DNA of 64,000 nt from Bacteroides sp. CAG:1060_57_27 (GTDB lineage Bacteria; Bacteroidota; Bacteroidia; Bacteroidales; UBA932). Where the stretch lies: the NCBI GenBank assembly GCA_001915575.1, contig MNQT01000023.1, forward strand, positions 1 to 64,000, in the 5' to 3' direction. Position 1 is the stretch's first letter. The number at the start of each line of letters is the position of its first letter. Under the pieces are notes generated by a model. That model was given only the letters and a program-made list of their open reading frames with translations, did no database searches and was not told the DNA's origin. The translations under genes and the position numbers were made by a program. Of the stretch, positions 1 to 7,026 are shown in pieces.

Positions 1-157
1 AAAAAGCATTTTTTTAACCATATCAGTGATAATCTTTGCAAAGATATTAAAATCAGTGCTTTGCATGGATTTTATCCTACTTTTTGTCAACTAGGCCGAA
101 TTCAAAGACTGCGTAAGGACCGGGCGCGCCCTCGACACCGAAGATATACATATCTTC

Positions 158-655
158 ATGGACGAGATGAGCGATGCCGCACGCCGTATCACCTTCAGGC
201 TGAACGCAGCCTACCACACCCCTGCAGAAGTGCGCAGGTTCCTTTCGGAACTGTTCGGATACGATGTGCCTTCGTCGCTGCGTGTCTTTCCGCCGTTCTA
301 TACGGATTTCGGCAAGAATATCACCGTCGGGGAGGACGTCTTCATCAATGCCTGCTGCCATTTTCAGGATCATGGAGGCGTTGTCCTTGGCGACGGATGC
401 CAGATAGGGCACAATGTCGTGTTCGCCACTCTGAACCACGGCCTGTCGCCGGAAGACCGCAAGCACACTTATCCGGCACCGATAGTGTTGGGCAAGAATG
501 TGTGGGTGGGCTCTAACGCCACCATCCTGCAAGGCGTCACTATCGGCGACAATGCGGTCGTCGCAGCCGGAGCGGTGGTTAATAAGAATGTGCCGGACAA
601 TGTCGTAGTCGGCGGGGTTCCGGCAAGAATCATCAAGAAAATAACAGAGGAGTAA
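158..655 (+). CDS. Sugar/maltose O-acetyltransferase-like hexapeptide protein, 5'-truncated
   Basis: This is a left-handed beta-helix acetyltransferase of the maltose/galactoside O-acetyltransferase type, which transfers acetyl from acetyl-CoA to a sugar hydroxyl. The family core FPPFYTDFGKNITVG is at residues 45-59, and NHG (about residue 94) holds the catalytic His. Hexapeptide repeats (VWVGSNATILQGVTIGD) follow, and the typical VGGVPARIIKKI ends the protein. At 165 residues it is shorter than the usual 185-200. The reading frame stays open upstream to a TAG at 92-94, and that stretch still resembles the family N-terminus (FKDCVRTGRALDTEDIHIF) but contains no start codon. ATG at 158 is therefore the only usable start and may not be functional. 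It overlaps the next gene by one base (TAATG). I infer a remnant at an insertion boundary, or a gene with a shortened N-terminus. Confidence 0.75.
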   Translation: MDEMSDAARRITFRLNAAYHTPAEVRRFLSELFGYDVPSSLRVFPPFYTDFGKNITVGEDVFINACCHFQDHGGVVLGDGCQIGHNVVFATLNHGLSPEDRKHTYPAPIVLGKNVWVGSNATILQGVTIGDNAVVAAGAVVNKNVPDNVVVGGVPARIIKKITEE

Positions 656-1185
656 TGATTATAAGAATACCCGTGAGAAAGATACTGTTTTTATTATTAT
701 TTTGGGCAATGACCGACATTCAAGGTATGGCACAGGAAAAGATTACACAGACAGCGGAAGCGGACGGAAAAGCCGCTTTCCAGAGGGAAATGATATTCCC
801 TATAGGTGAACCGAACACCGCATACGCCGAATATTTCATCGGCAACAGCTATCTGGCTCCGATATCCACGGAGCAGATACCTTTCAACAATGTCACTTTC
901 GAACCGGGATGCCGAAACAACTGGCACATACACCATGCTACCAAGGGAGGCGGGCAGATGCTGGTCTGCGTGGCCGGCAGGGGCTGGTATCAGGAAGAGG
1001 GCAAGCCTGCCGTGCAGATGCTTCCCGGAGATGTCATCCATATCCCGGCGAATGTCAAGCACTGGCACGGAGCGGCGGCGGACAGCTGGTTCGCGCATCT
1101 CGCATTCGAAGTTCCGGGAGAAAACCTGTCCAACGAATGGCTGGAGATGGTGACCGACGAGGAATATAAGCGCTTGGAGAAATGA
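655..1185 (+). CDS. Secreted cupin-domain protein
   Basis: The 176-residue protein starts with a signal peptide (hydrophobic ILFLLLFWAM, predicted cleavage after GMA at about residue 26) and carries a single cupin barrel. Metal-binding motif 1 reads NWHIHHATKGGGQMLVCVAG and motif 2 reads LPGDVIHIPANVKHWHGA, so the His/Gln/His metal ligands look intact. Such proteins are often annotated as carboxymuconolactone-decarboxylase-associated cupins. Here a two-domain CMD protein and a flavodoxin lie less than 2.5 kb downstream, which supports one redox or detoxification cluster. The ATG overlaps the acetyltransferase stop codon (TAATG), so the two are translationally coupled. The substrate is unknown. 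Confidence 0.82.
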   Translation: MIIRIPVRKILFLLLFWAMTDIQGMAQEKITQTAEADGKAAFQREMIFPIGEPNTAYAEYFIGNSYLAPISTEQIPFNNVTFEPGCRNNWHIHHATKGGGQMLVCVAGRGWYQEEGKPAVQMLPGDVIHIPANVKHWHGAAADSWFAHLAFEVPGENLSNEWLEMVTDEEYKRLEK

Positions 1186-1209
1186 AACGGCAGCCCTTAT
1201 CCTCCCCCG

Positions 1210-2112
1210 TCACCCGATCCGCAGCTTCCGGCAGTATTCCGAAGGAGTGATGCCCTCCTGCTTCTTGAACATCCGGCTGAAATGCTGGGGGTATTCGAAT
1301 CCGAGACGGTCCGATACCTGGGAGACGGTCTCCCCTGCCGCAAGGCCGTTCTTGGCAAGCTGGATGACGAACTGGCGGATGTAGCTGCCCGCCGTGTCAC
1401 CGGTCGTCTTCTTGATGACATCGCCGAAGTAGTTGGGCGACATGCAGAGCCTGTCGGCGCAATACTGCACGGTGGGCAGGGCGTGGGTCAGCTGGAGCTT
1501 GTCCTCGAAGTAGTCGCGCAGCAGGCGGTCGAAGCGGACGAGGATGTCGGAGTTCTCAACCTTGCGGGTGACGAACTGGCGGTTGTAGAAGCGCCGGCAG
1601 AAGTTGAGCATCAGTTCGATATAGCCCACGAGTATGGCGTTCCGGAGTCCGTCAGGCTTCCCTGCGAGTTCCTCGCGCATCTGACGCATCAGTAAGGCCA
1701 GGATATCGTGCTCCTCGTCGGTCATGTGCAGGGCTTCGTTGATACGGTAGTCGAAGAAAGAGTATTCCTTGATGTGCTTCTCTAACGGGAAACCGTGCAG
1801 AAGGTCGGGGTGGAAAAGTAAAGCCCAGCCCGTCAGCATCACTTCTTCGCCGTTGTCCTCCTTGCCACCTATCTGTCCGGGAGCCACGCAGATGACCGTA
1901 CCCTTCTTGTAATCATACTTGCCGCAGCCGTAGGCCAGGTCAATCTCCGCCTCGTCGTGGAAGAAGATGCCGTACACGCCGTAGTCGTTCAGGCTGTGGC
2001 GCACGGGCGACACCTCGGCATAGTCGATGACGCAGACCAGCGGGTGCTGTTCGGCGCATCCGATGTAGCGGGCGTAGTCGTTGACATTCCGCACTTTCAG
2101 TATCCTGCTCAT
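1210..2112 (-). CDS. AraC-family transcriptional regulator
   Basis: This is a 300-residue regulator with an N-terminal effector (cupin-like) domain and a C-terminal AraC double helix-turn-helix. The second helix-turn-helix signature is visible (VSQVSDRLGFEYPQHFSRMF, then KKQEGITPSEYCRKLRIG at the C-terminus). I chose the ATG at 2112 because AAGGGGAAACAGG lies directly upstream on the minus strand and the product then has normal family length; an open frame extends further upstream to 2250 but carries no recognisable domain. It is convergent with the cupin gene and divergent from the small ORF and CMD gene at 2271-3352. It is therefore the obvious candidate regulator of this cluster. The effector is unknown. 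Confidence 0.85.
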   Translation of the reverse strand: MSRILKVRNVNDYARYIGCAEQHPLVCVIDYAEVSPVRHSLNDYGVYGIFFHDEAEIDLAYGCGKYDYKKGTVICVAPGQIGGKEDNGEEVMLTGWALLFHPDLLHGFPLEKHIKEYSFFDYRINEALHMTDEEHDILALLMRQMREELAGKPDGLRNAILVGYIELMLNFCRRFYNRQFVTRKVENSDILVRFDRLLRDYFEDKLQLTHALPTVQYCADRLCMSPNYFGDVIKKTTGDTAGSYIRQFVIQLAKNGLAAGETVSQVSDRLGFEYPQHFSRMFKKQEGITPSEYCRKLRIG

Positions 2113-2239
2113 CCTGTTTCCCCTTAAACCTGCACAAAGATAAAGCATTTCGAGGACAACGGTTTGCGCAGGCTGCAATTTCAGTAAAAATGGTACGGTT
2201 TGCCTGCTTTTGGTTACGGCGTTCTTCTTTATTCCAGTG

Positions 2240-2247
2240 TAATTTTG
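2240..2247 (+). promoter_or_regulatory. Candidate -7 box for the CMD cluster
   Basis: TAATTTTG, followed by C, matches the Bacteroidetes -7 consensus TAnnTTTG and lies 23 bases before the ATG at 2271. No clear -33 TTTG sits at the usual distance. It lies in the divergent gap next to the AraC gene, where an activator would bind. Confidence 0.5.
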
Positions 2248-2270
2248 CATCGGATAAAAACGAGAATAGA

Positions 2271-2486
2271 ATGAAACAGAAAGCGGAACTACCCGAAGAA
2301 TTGTGCGCGGACGAGGCGGTGTGCTTCATCGCAGACCGCCACCATGTAACGCCGAGGCAGCTCTTGCGTTATTTCAATTACGGAGAAATCCCTACCGGTG
2401 CCGCAGTTCCGGTCGAGGCCGCCATTCCCTTGGAATCAAACGAAATAGAAATACTCAAAGGATTGTCCGGAACTGCCGGGGATTAG
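2271..2486 (+). CDS. Small hypothetical protein
   Basis: A 71-residue protein beginning MKQKAELPEELCADEAV. I do not recognise the family. It has no signal peptide or membrane segment. A short helical region (FIADRHHVTPRQLLRYFN) is followed by a stretch rich in Pro, Ala and Val. It sits between the divergent AraC gene and the CMD gene, 38 bases before the latter, and is preceded by a good -7 box, so it is probably expressed as the first gene of that unit. Confidence 0.55.
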   Translation: MKQKAELPEELCADEAVCFIADRHHVTPRQLLRYFNYGEIPTGAAVPVEAAIPLESNEIEILKGLSGTAGD

Positions 2487-2524
2487 GAGTCATTTGCTTC
2501 TGAAATCATATATAAGGAGAACCA

Positions 2525-3352
2525 ATGAAAAGAATAACCGCAATAATAGCCCTCGTGCTGGCAGGAAGCCTGGGCGCGACGGCACAGACAACAGACAATA
2601 TGGACAGAATCGAAGTATGCAAGCAGAATTACCGCACCCTGTTCGGCGGCGAAGCCCTGACCGGGCAGGGTACGGATCCGGAAATGATGGACATCCTCCA
2701 GAAATTCATCTTTGGTGAAGTATTCCAGACAGGCGGACTGACGCTGAAACAGCGCGAAATGATTACCTGCATCACCCTTGCCACGATGCAGACGCTTCCG
2801 CAACTGAAAGCCCATGCAGGAGCGGCGCTCAATGTGGGCGTCACCCCGGAGGAGCTGCGCGAAGTCATGTACCTCACAGCCCCGTTCATCGGCTTTCCCA
2901 AGATGCTGAATGCCGTCTCTACGGTGAACGAAGTGTTCAAGGAGCGTGGCATCAGCCTGCCGCTGGAAAGGCAGGGCACGGTGACGGAGGAGACACGCCA
3001 CGAGGCGGGCAAGACCATTCAGGACAGGCTCTATCCCGGCGGCATCGCCTCGGTAATGGAAGGCCTGCCCGGCGACATGGGAGGGAATGTGGAACAGTTC
3101 CTCACGGACTATTTCTTCGGCGATATCTACAGCCGCGGCGCGCTCGACCTGCGGACACGCGAGTTGTTGGGCTACTGCGTACTGACCACCTTGGAAGCCG
3201 AGAGCCAGCTCCACTCGCACTATCACGGCAACATCAACGCGGGCAACTCGCCCGAAACGCTGACCGCCGCCGTCATCCAGTGCCTGCCCTATATCGGCTT
3301 CCCCGCCGCTATCAAGGCGCTCCGCATCATCGGACAGGAATATGCCCGGTGA
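2525..3352 (+). CDS. Secreted double carboxymuconolactone-decarboxylase (CMD/AhpD-like) protein
   Basis: The 275-residue protein has a signal peptide (cleavage near ATA-QTT, residue 20) and two tandem CMD domains, at roughly residues 40-125 and 165-265. The first has LTLKQREMITCITLATM and HAGAALNVGVTPEELREV. The second has LDLRTRELLGYCVL and HYHGNINAGNSPETLTAAV. The AhpD redox pair CxxC is absent, so peroxidase-linked disulfide chemistry of the AhpD type is not supported. Family members are often of unknown substrate, and export to the periplasm is inferred from the signal peptide. It lies 21 bases before the flavodoxin gene and is probably co-transcribed with it. Confidence 0.85.
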   Translation: MKRITAIIALVLAGSLGATAQTTDNMDRIEVCKQNYRTLFGGEALTGQGTDPEMMDILQKFIFGEVFQTGGLTLKQREMITCITLATMQTLPQLKAHAGAALNVGVTPEELREVMYLTAPFIGFPKMLNAVSTVNEVFKERGISLPLERQGTVTEETRHEAGKTIQDRLYPGGIASVMEGLPGDMGGNVEQFLTDYFFGDIYSRGALDLRTRELLGYCVLTTLEAESQLHSHYHGNINAGNSPETLTAAVIQCLPYIGFPAAIKALRIIGQEYAR

Positions 3353-3373
3353 CATTATTAAAACAACCGATTC

Positions 3374-3973
3374 ATGAACAGGATTATGTTGACATTGGCG
3401 GCGGCAATGACCATGAGCCCTGCCGCCTGCGCACAAGACAAAGGAGAAAAGAATATGCAAACCGGAAACAAAGCGCTGGTCGTGTATTTCTCAGCCACAG
3501 GCACGACCGCCAAGGCAGCCCGGACGATTGCGGAAGTCACGGGCGGCACATTATATGAGATTGTCCCGCAACAGGCCTACAGCTCAGACGACCTCGACTG
3601 GAACGACAGGCAGTCGCGCAGCTCGGTGGAAATGAACGATCCGCAGGCTCGTCCGGCATTGAAGGACGCGGAACCGGATGTCGCAGCCTGTGATGTCATC
3701 TTCATCGGCTATCCTGTCTGGTGGGACCAGGCTCCGCGAATCATCAACACTTTCATCGAGAGCCATGACCTGAATGGCAAGACGCTCGTGCCGTTTGCCA
3801 CATCCGGCGGAAGCGGGATAACGGGCAGCGTAAGAGAATTGAAACGGGCATATCCCGAGCTGGAATGGCAGGACGGCAGGCTGCTGAACGGGGCAAGCCG
3901 GAATACCGTCCAGAACTGGGTTAACGATGTGATGAAAAGGCAGCGGCGTGACGCCGGGGATTCGCGACCATGA
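3374..3973 (+). CDS. Flavodoxin with N-terminal signal sequence
   Basis: This is a 199-residue flavodoxin of the Flavodoxin_4 type. The FMN phosphate loop is VVYFSATGTTAKAA (residues 36-49), and IGYPVWWDQAPRIINTFIE is the typical isoalloxazine-side motif. The N-terminus (MNRIMLTLAAAMTMSPAACAQ) looks like a signal or lipoprotein peptide, with a second in-frame ATG at 3455 that would give a cytosolic form. The last residues (KRQRRDAGDSRP) are not family-like, and the gene runs 53 bases into the 3' end of the convergent EamA gene. This suggests the original stop codon was lost where the accessory cluster joined core DNA. Confidence 0.85.
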   Translation: MNRIMLTLAAAMTMSPAACAQDKGEKNMQTGNKALVVYFSATGTTAKAARTIAEVTGGTLYEIVPQQAYSSDDLDWNDRQSRSSVEMNDPQARPALKDAEPDVAACDVIFIGYPVWWDQAPRIINTFIESHDLNGKTLVPFATSGGSGITGSVRELKRAYPELEWQDGRLLNGASRNTVQNWVNDVMKRQRRDAGDSRP

Positions 3974-4838
3974 ACACCACCGCGCAGATGCAGATTAGGG
4001 CACCGGCGACTATGTTGGAAGTCAGCGGCTCTCCGAACACTGCCGTGCCTATGAATATCGCGGTGAGCGGCTCGAACACTCCGAGCACCGAGGTCTTGGT
4101 GGCCCCTATCCTCTTGGTGGACAGAGACAGGGAGAGCAGGGAAATCATAGTGGGCACAAGGGCGAGCCCTATGAAGTTGCTCCATACAGAGAAGCCAGAC
4201 AGGCCCTCGAGCATATTCCCGCCGGCCGACATCCTCAGCGAGAAGAATATCACCGAGCCGACGCCGAGCGAATAGAAGGTCATCGTGTGCGCCGAGATGT
4301 CGCTTATCCTGCGCGAGCGGCCTATTATAATAAGGTAGAGGGCATAGCTCAGGGCGCTCGCCGCGGCAAGCAGCATTCCGAGGGTGTCGAGCACGACGCC
4401 GGACGAAGGCATGCACAGTATCACCACGCCGGTGAAGGTCACGAGTATGCTCAGCCACACCTTCCAGTCGGGATATTCCTTGAGCAGCACCATTATAAGG
4501 GCCGTGAATACAGGATACAGGTACACCAGGGTCGTCGCGAGCCCCGAGGGGATATATTCGTACGAGACGAAAAGAAGTATGCTGCTCATGGAGAACAGCA
4601 GCCCGAGCAGTATCATATACGGGATCTGGTCCTTGCGCACCCTGAAAGACTCGCCCCTGAAGAGCATCAGCAGCGCCATGAAAGCCATTGCCATTACATA
4701 GCGGAAAAAGAGCATGGTCGGAACCGTGACCCCGTGGTCGAGCAGCGGCCTTGCGAAAAGAGGGTTGGTCCCGTACGACATTCCGGCGATTATTCCGGCA
4801 CCGTAGCCTATCGCCGTGTTCCTGGTACCTGCTGTCAT
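3921..4838 (-). CDS. EamA-family (DMT superfamily) transporter
   Basis: This 305-residue integral membrane protein has about ten hydrophobic segments arranged as two EamA repeats, for example MTAGTRNTAIGYGAGIIAGM at the start and IGTAVFGEPLTSNIVAGALI near the end. The FGEPLT motif typical of the second repeat is clear. DMT transporters export or import small metabolites, and the substrate cannot be read from sequence. The start at 4838 is supported by GAAGGA just upstream on the minus strand. A four-copy heptamer repeat lies immediately 5' of that site. The codon use (AAG, ATA, AGG) is of the core type, unlike the convergent flavodoxin. Confidence 0.88.
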   Translation of the reverse strand: MTAGTRNTAIGYGAGIIAGMSYGTNPLFARPLLDHGVTVPTMLFFRYVMAMAFMALLMLFRGESFRVRKDQIPYMILLGLLFSMSSILLFVSYEYIPSGLATTLVYLYPVFTALIMVLLKEYPDWKVWLSILVTFTGVVILCMPSSGVVLDTLGMLLAAASALSYALYLIIIGRSRRISDISAHTMTFYSLGVGSVIFFSLRMSAGGNMLEGLSGFSVWSNFIGLALVPTMISLLSLSLSTKRIGATKTSVLGVFEPLTAIFIGTAVFGEPLTSNIVAGALICICAVVFMVANPRRHAAAFSSHR

Positions 4839-4844
4839 ATCCTT

Positions 4845-4872
4845 CTAACTTCTAACTACTAACTGCTAACTG
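4845..4872. repeat. Four-copy heptanucleotide tandem repeat upstream of the EamA gene
   Basis: CTAACT occurs at 4845, 4852, 4859 and 4866 with an exact period of 7 (CTAACTN). It lies in the 5' leader of the transporter, just upstream of its GAAGGA site. Such short tandem repeats can change copy number by slippage. Confidence 0.8.
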
Positions 4873-4931
4873 CCGGTTGCTTCTGGCTGCCAGTTTCTGA
4901 AAACGGGCGCAAATATACGCAGAAGCCGAGA

Positions 4932-4956
4932 GGAGAACAAATTTATTTTGTTCTCC
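4932..4956. terminator. Hairpin in the 4.9-kb intergenic region
   Basis: GGAGAACAAA and its exact complement TTTGTTCTCC flank the 5-base loop TTTAT. The hairpin is framed by GCCGAG (4925) and CCGAGGCGCA (4956). The same frame surrounds a different hairpin at 21853-21898. The role could be terminator-like; there is no long U-tract. Confidence 0.55.
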
Positions 4957-5040
4957 CGAGGCGCACAAGTATATGCGGCTGAAAGCCGAATTGCGCAGAA
5001 GCCGAGTGCAATGCAAATAAATGACCTTGTTCAATCTCAC

Positions 5041-5111
5041 TGCCTGATGTATGTGCCTGCGGGAGACATAAATCCTGGAGAACAGTCTCCCGCAGGCACA
5101 TACATCAGGCA
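5041..5111. repeat. Perfect 27-bp inverted repeat (hairpin A)
   Basis: The arm at 5041-5067 (starting TGCCTGATGTATGTGCCTGC) is perfectly complementary to 5085-5111, with a 17-base loop. The 343-base gap 4839-5181 holds this hairpin, the smaller hairpin at 4932 and a further short inverted repeat (CGACAAG/CTTGTCG) at about 5123-5145, but no gene. The arm core ATGTATG.GCCT.C..GGGAG is shared with the hairpin at 54531-54598, so this may be a dispersed element as well as a terminator for the minus-strand gene ending at 5182's neighbour. Confidence 0.8.
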
Positions 5112-5181
5112 AAAGAAGAAACGACAAGCCTTGGTCGCTTGTCGGCAGGCAGTTTCAAGCAAAACGGGCTGGAAATCCTTC

Positions 5182-6645
5182 TCAGGAAAGGGGAAGGGCC
5201 GGGTACTTGCGGTCTCTGTCGAAGACGATGCGGCCGCCGCAGAGCACCGCCCTTATGCAGGAGCTGTCGGCAGAATACACCACATTGGAGACAAGGCTGT
5301 GGCAGGGGTTCATCCTCGGGCTGGAGAGGTCGAGCAGCACGGCGTCGGCGAGCCTGCCCTTCTCTATCTTTCCGGCGTCTATGCCGAAGGCCTCGGCACC
5401 GTTGAGCGTCGCCCAGAGGAATACCTCCTCAGCAGGGGCGAGCGTGGGGTTGCCCTGTACCTTGGCGAGCAGGGCGGCGAACTTCATCTCCTGGAGCATG
5501 TCGAGACAGTTGTCGGAGGACGCGCCGTCCGTGCCGAGCGTGATGCGGCAGCCGGACTCTATCGCAAGTTCATAGGGGAAGCGGCCGCTGCCGAGCTTCA
5601 TGTTGGAGCAGGGGCAGTGCGACACCGTGACCCTGCGGCGGGAGAGTATCTCCCATTCCTGCCTGTCGACATGCACGCAGTGCGCGGCTATCACGTCCGG
5701 TCCGAGGAAGCCTATCGAATCGAGATAGCGCACGGGGGTCATCCCGTGCTCCCTCAGGCAGTCGCGCACTTCGGTCTCGGTCTCGGAGACATGTATATGG
5801 AGCCTCAGACCGTACCTGCGGGCGAAGTCGGCGGCCCTGCGGAGCTTCTTCTCCCCCACTGTATACACCGAATGCGGGGCTATCACGAGCTGCATGCGCC
5901 CTCCCGTGGGGTCGCTGAAGTTCTTCACGAAATCCATCTTCTGCTCCTCCACGGCCTTGGTGTGGTTCTCCATAACCGTAATGCCTATGGCGGCACGCAT
6001 GCCCGACTGGTCGACGCTTTCTATCGTCTGCTCTATGTCGAAGTACATGTCGGAAAAGAAGGTACTCCCGGACGAGAGCATCTCCGCCGCCGCGATATCG
6101 CTCCCGCGCCTTATGTCGTCGGGCGTGAGCCTGTCCTCGTACGGCCAGATATGGTCTTCGAGCCACTGCTTGAGCGGAAGGTCGTCGGCATATCCGCGCA
6201 GCAGGGTCATCGCGGCATGCGTATGGGTGTTGAAGAACGAGGGGATTATCGCAAGTCCCGAGGCGTCCACCACCCTGTCGGCACGGGTGTCGTCCGGGGC
6301 GTCGAGATCGGCGAAGCGCCCGTCGGTAATCAGTATGTTCGCGCGGGAAGTGCCGTTGAGCACGCCCTTGAGCAGGATGCTGCCTCCCGTCATGAACTCG
6401 CGGTCCATATCCGCATAGGCGGCAAGTATGGGTTCCGCGCTCGCGAGAAGGCGCCTTCCCGTAGGGGTAAGGTCCATTCTGGAGCCGTTGCGCAAGAACA
6501 GCCTCGCACCCGTATATTTCTCGAGCTCGCCGATATGCCGGCTCACGGCCGGCTGGGTTATGCCGAACTCGCGGGCGGCGGCAGAGAAACTTCCCAGCCT
6601 CGCGGCGGCGACGAACACCTTAAGCCTGAAATCCTCGACAACCAT
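5182..6645 (-). CDS. Fusion of LysR-type HTH domain and SAH/MTA-deaminase-like amidohydrolase
   Basis: A single open frame encodes 487 residues. Residues 4-65 are a LysR winged HTH (FRLKVFVAAARLGSFSAAAR, ITQPAVSRHIGELEK, LTPTGRRLL), followed by a short helix to about residue 84. From about residue 89 the protein is a metal-dependent amidohydrolase of the S-adenosylhomocysteine/5'-methylthioadenosine deaminase type. The metal ligands are visible: H141 and H143 in NTHTHAAM, H283 and H285 in HIHVSE, H322 in AHCVH, D373 in GTDGAS. The LysR effector domain is absent, so the amidohydrolase occupies its place. I infer either a sensor that binds an adenosine-type metabolite or a DNA-bound enzyme. ATG at 6645 is chosen; an internal Met85 (6393) could give the enzyme alone but has only a weak ribosome site. 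Confidence 0.85.
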   Translation of the reverse strand: MVVEDFRLKVFVAAARLGSFSAAAREFGITQPAVSRHIGELEKYTGARLFLRNGSRMDLTPTGRRLLASAEPILAAYADMDREFMTGGSILLKGVLNGTSRANILITDGRFADLDAPDDTRADRVVDASGLAIIPSFFNTHTHAAMTLLRGYADDLPLKQWLEDHIWPYEDRLTPDDIRRGSDIAAAEMLSSGSTFFSDMYFDIEQTIESVDQSGMRAAIGITVMENHTKAVEEQKMDFVKNFSDPTGGRMQLVIAPHSVYTVGEKKLRRAADFARRYGLRLHIHVSETETEVRDCLREHGMTPVRYLDSIGFLGPDVIAAHCVHVDRQEWEILSRRRVTVSHCPCSNMKLGSGRFPYELAIESGCRITLGTDGASSDNCLDMLQEMKFAALLAKVQGNPTLAPAEEVFLWATLNGAEAFGIDAGKIEKGRLADAVLLDLSSPRMNPCHSLVSNVVYSADSSCIRAVLCGGRIVFDRDRKYPALPLS

Positions 6646-6749
6646 ATCCTTCAATCATACCTGTAAAACAAACATCTCCGGCCTCACTTCCGCCGGAGCG
6701 GAAACGGAACCGAAGATGCCGTGTCCATTCGATTTGCGTCCGGGCACTA

Positions 6750-6923
6750 CTACTCGTCGGGAGAGATAGCCCCCATAGGGCAGGCATCGGCGCAGGCACC
6801 GCAGCTGATGCAGACCTCGGGGTCGATAGAATATACGTCTCCTTCCTTGATAGCCCCTGAAGGGCACTCACCCTGGCAAGTTCCACAAGCCACGCAGGTG
6901 TCCGGATTGATTTTGTATGCCAT
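6750..6923 (-). CDS. Small 2[4Fe-4S] ferredoxin
   Basis: A 57-residue protein starting MAYKINPDTC and ending SPDE. Two complete CxxCxxCxxxCP motifs are present (CVACGTCQGECP and CISCGACADACP), so it should bind two [4Fe-4S] clusters and carry low-potential electrons in the cytosol. The length is normal for clostridial-type ferredoxins. It is transcribed divergently from the DUF1573-parE unit from its own TACATTTG box, and its stop lies about 105 bases before the LysR-deaminase fusion on the same strand, which could be co-transcribed. Confidence 0.93.
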   Translation of the reverse strand: MAYKINPDTCVACGTCQGECPSGAIKEGDVYSIDPEVCISCGACADACPMGAISPDE

Positions 6924-6948
6924 AAAAATGTTCTTTTAGATAGTCTTG

Positions 6949-6956
6949 CAAATGTA
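6949..6956 (-). promoter_or_regulatory. -7 box of the ferredoxin gene
   Basis: On the minus strand the sequence reads TACATTTG, a match to TAnnTTTG, 26 bases before the ferredoxin ATG. A GGTTTG about 20 bases further upstream could serve as the -33 element. Confidence 0.6.
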
Positions 6957-7012
6957 AGCGACAAAAATCAAACCGCCAAATTTAAGCACAAAGTTTTTGA
7001 TTATATTTTTGC

Positions 7013-7020
7013 TATCTTTG
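7013..7020 (+). promoter_or_regulatory. -7 box of the DUF1573-parE operon
   Basis: TATCTTTG followed by C matches the -7 consensus, and TTTG at 6996-6999 lies upstream. The ATG is only 6 bases downstream of the box, so the transcript would start at or next to the start codon (leaderless). Confidence 0.6.
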
Positions 7021-7026
7021 CACATT

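Noticed and set aside
3374..3973. Flavodoxin C-terminus as an unusual functional extension
   Set aside because: KRQRRDAGDSRP is encoded by DNA that overlaps the EamA 3' end, so it is better explained by loss of the original stop at a junction.
4948..6666. Long plus-strand open frame of about 570 codons antisense to the LysR-deaminase fusion
   Set aside because: It is the GC-rich antisense shadow of the minus-strand gene. Its composition is Arg/Gly/His/Pro-rich and no domain is recognisable.
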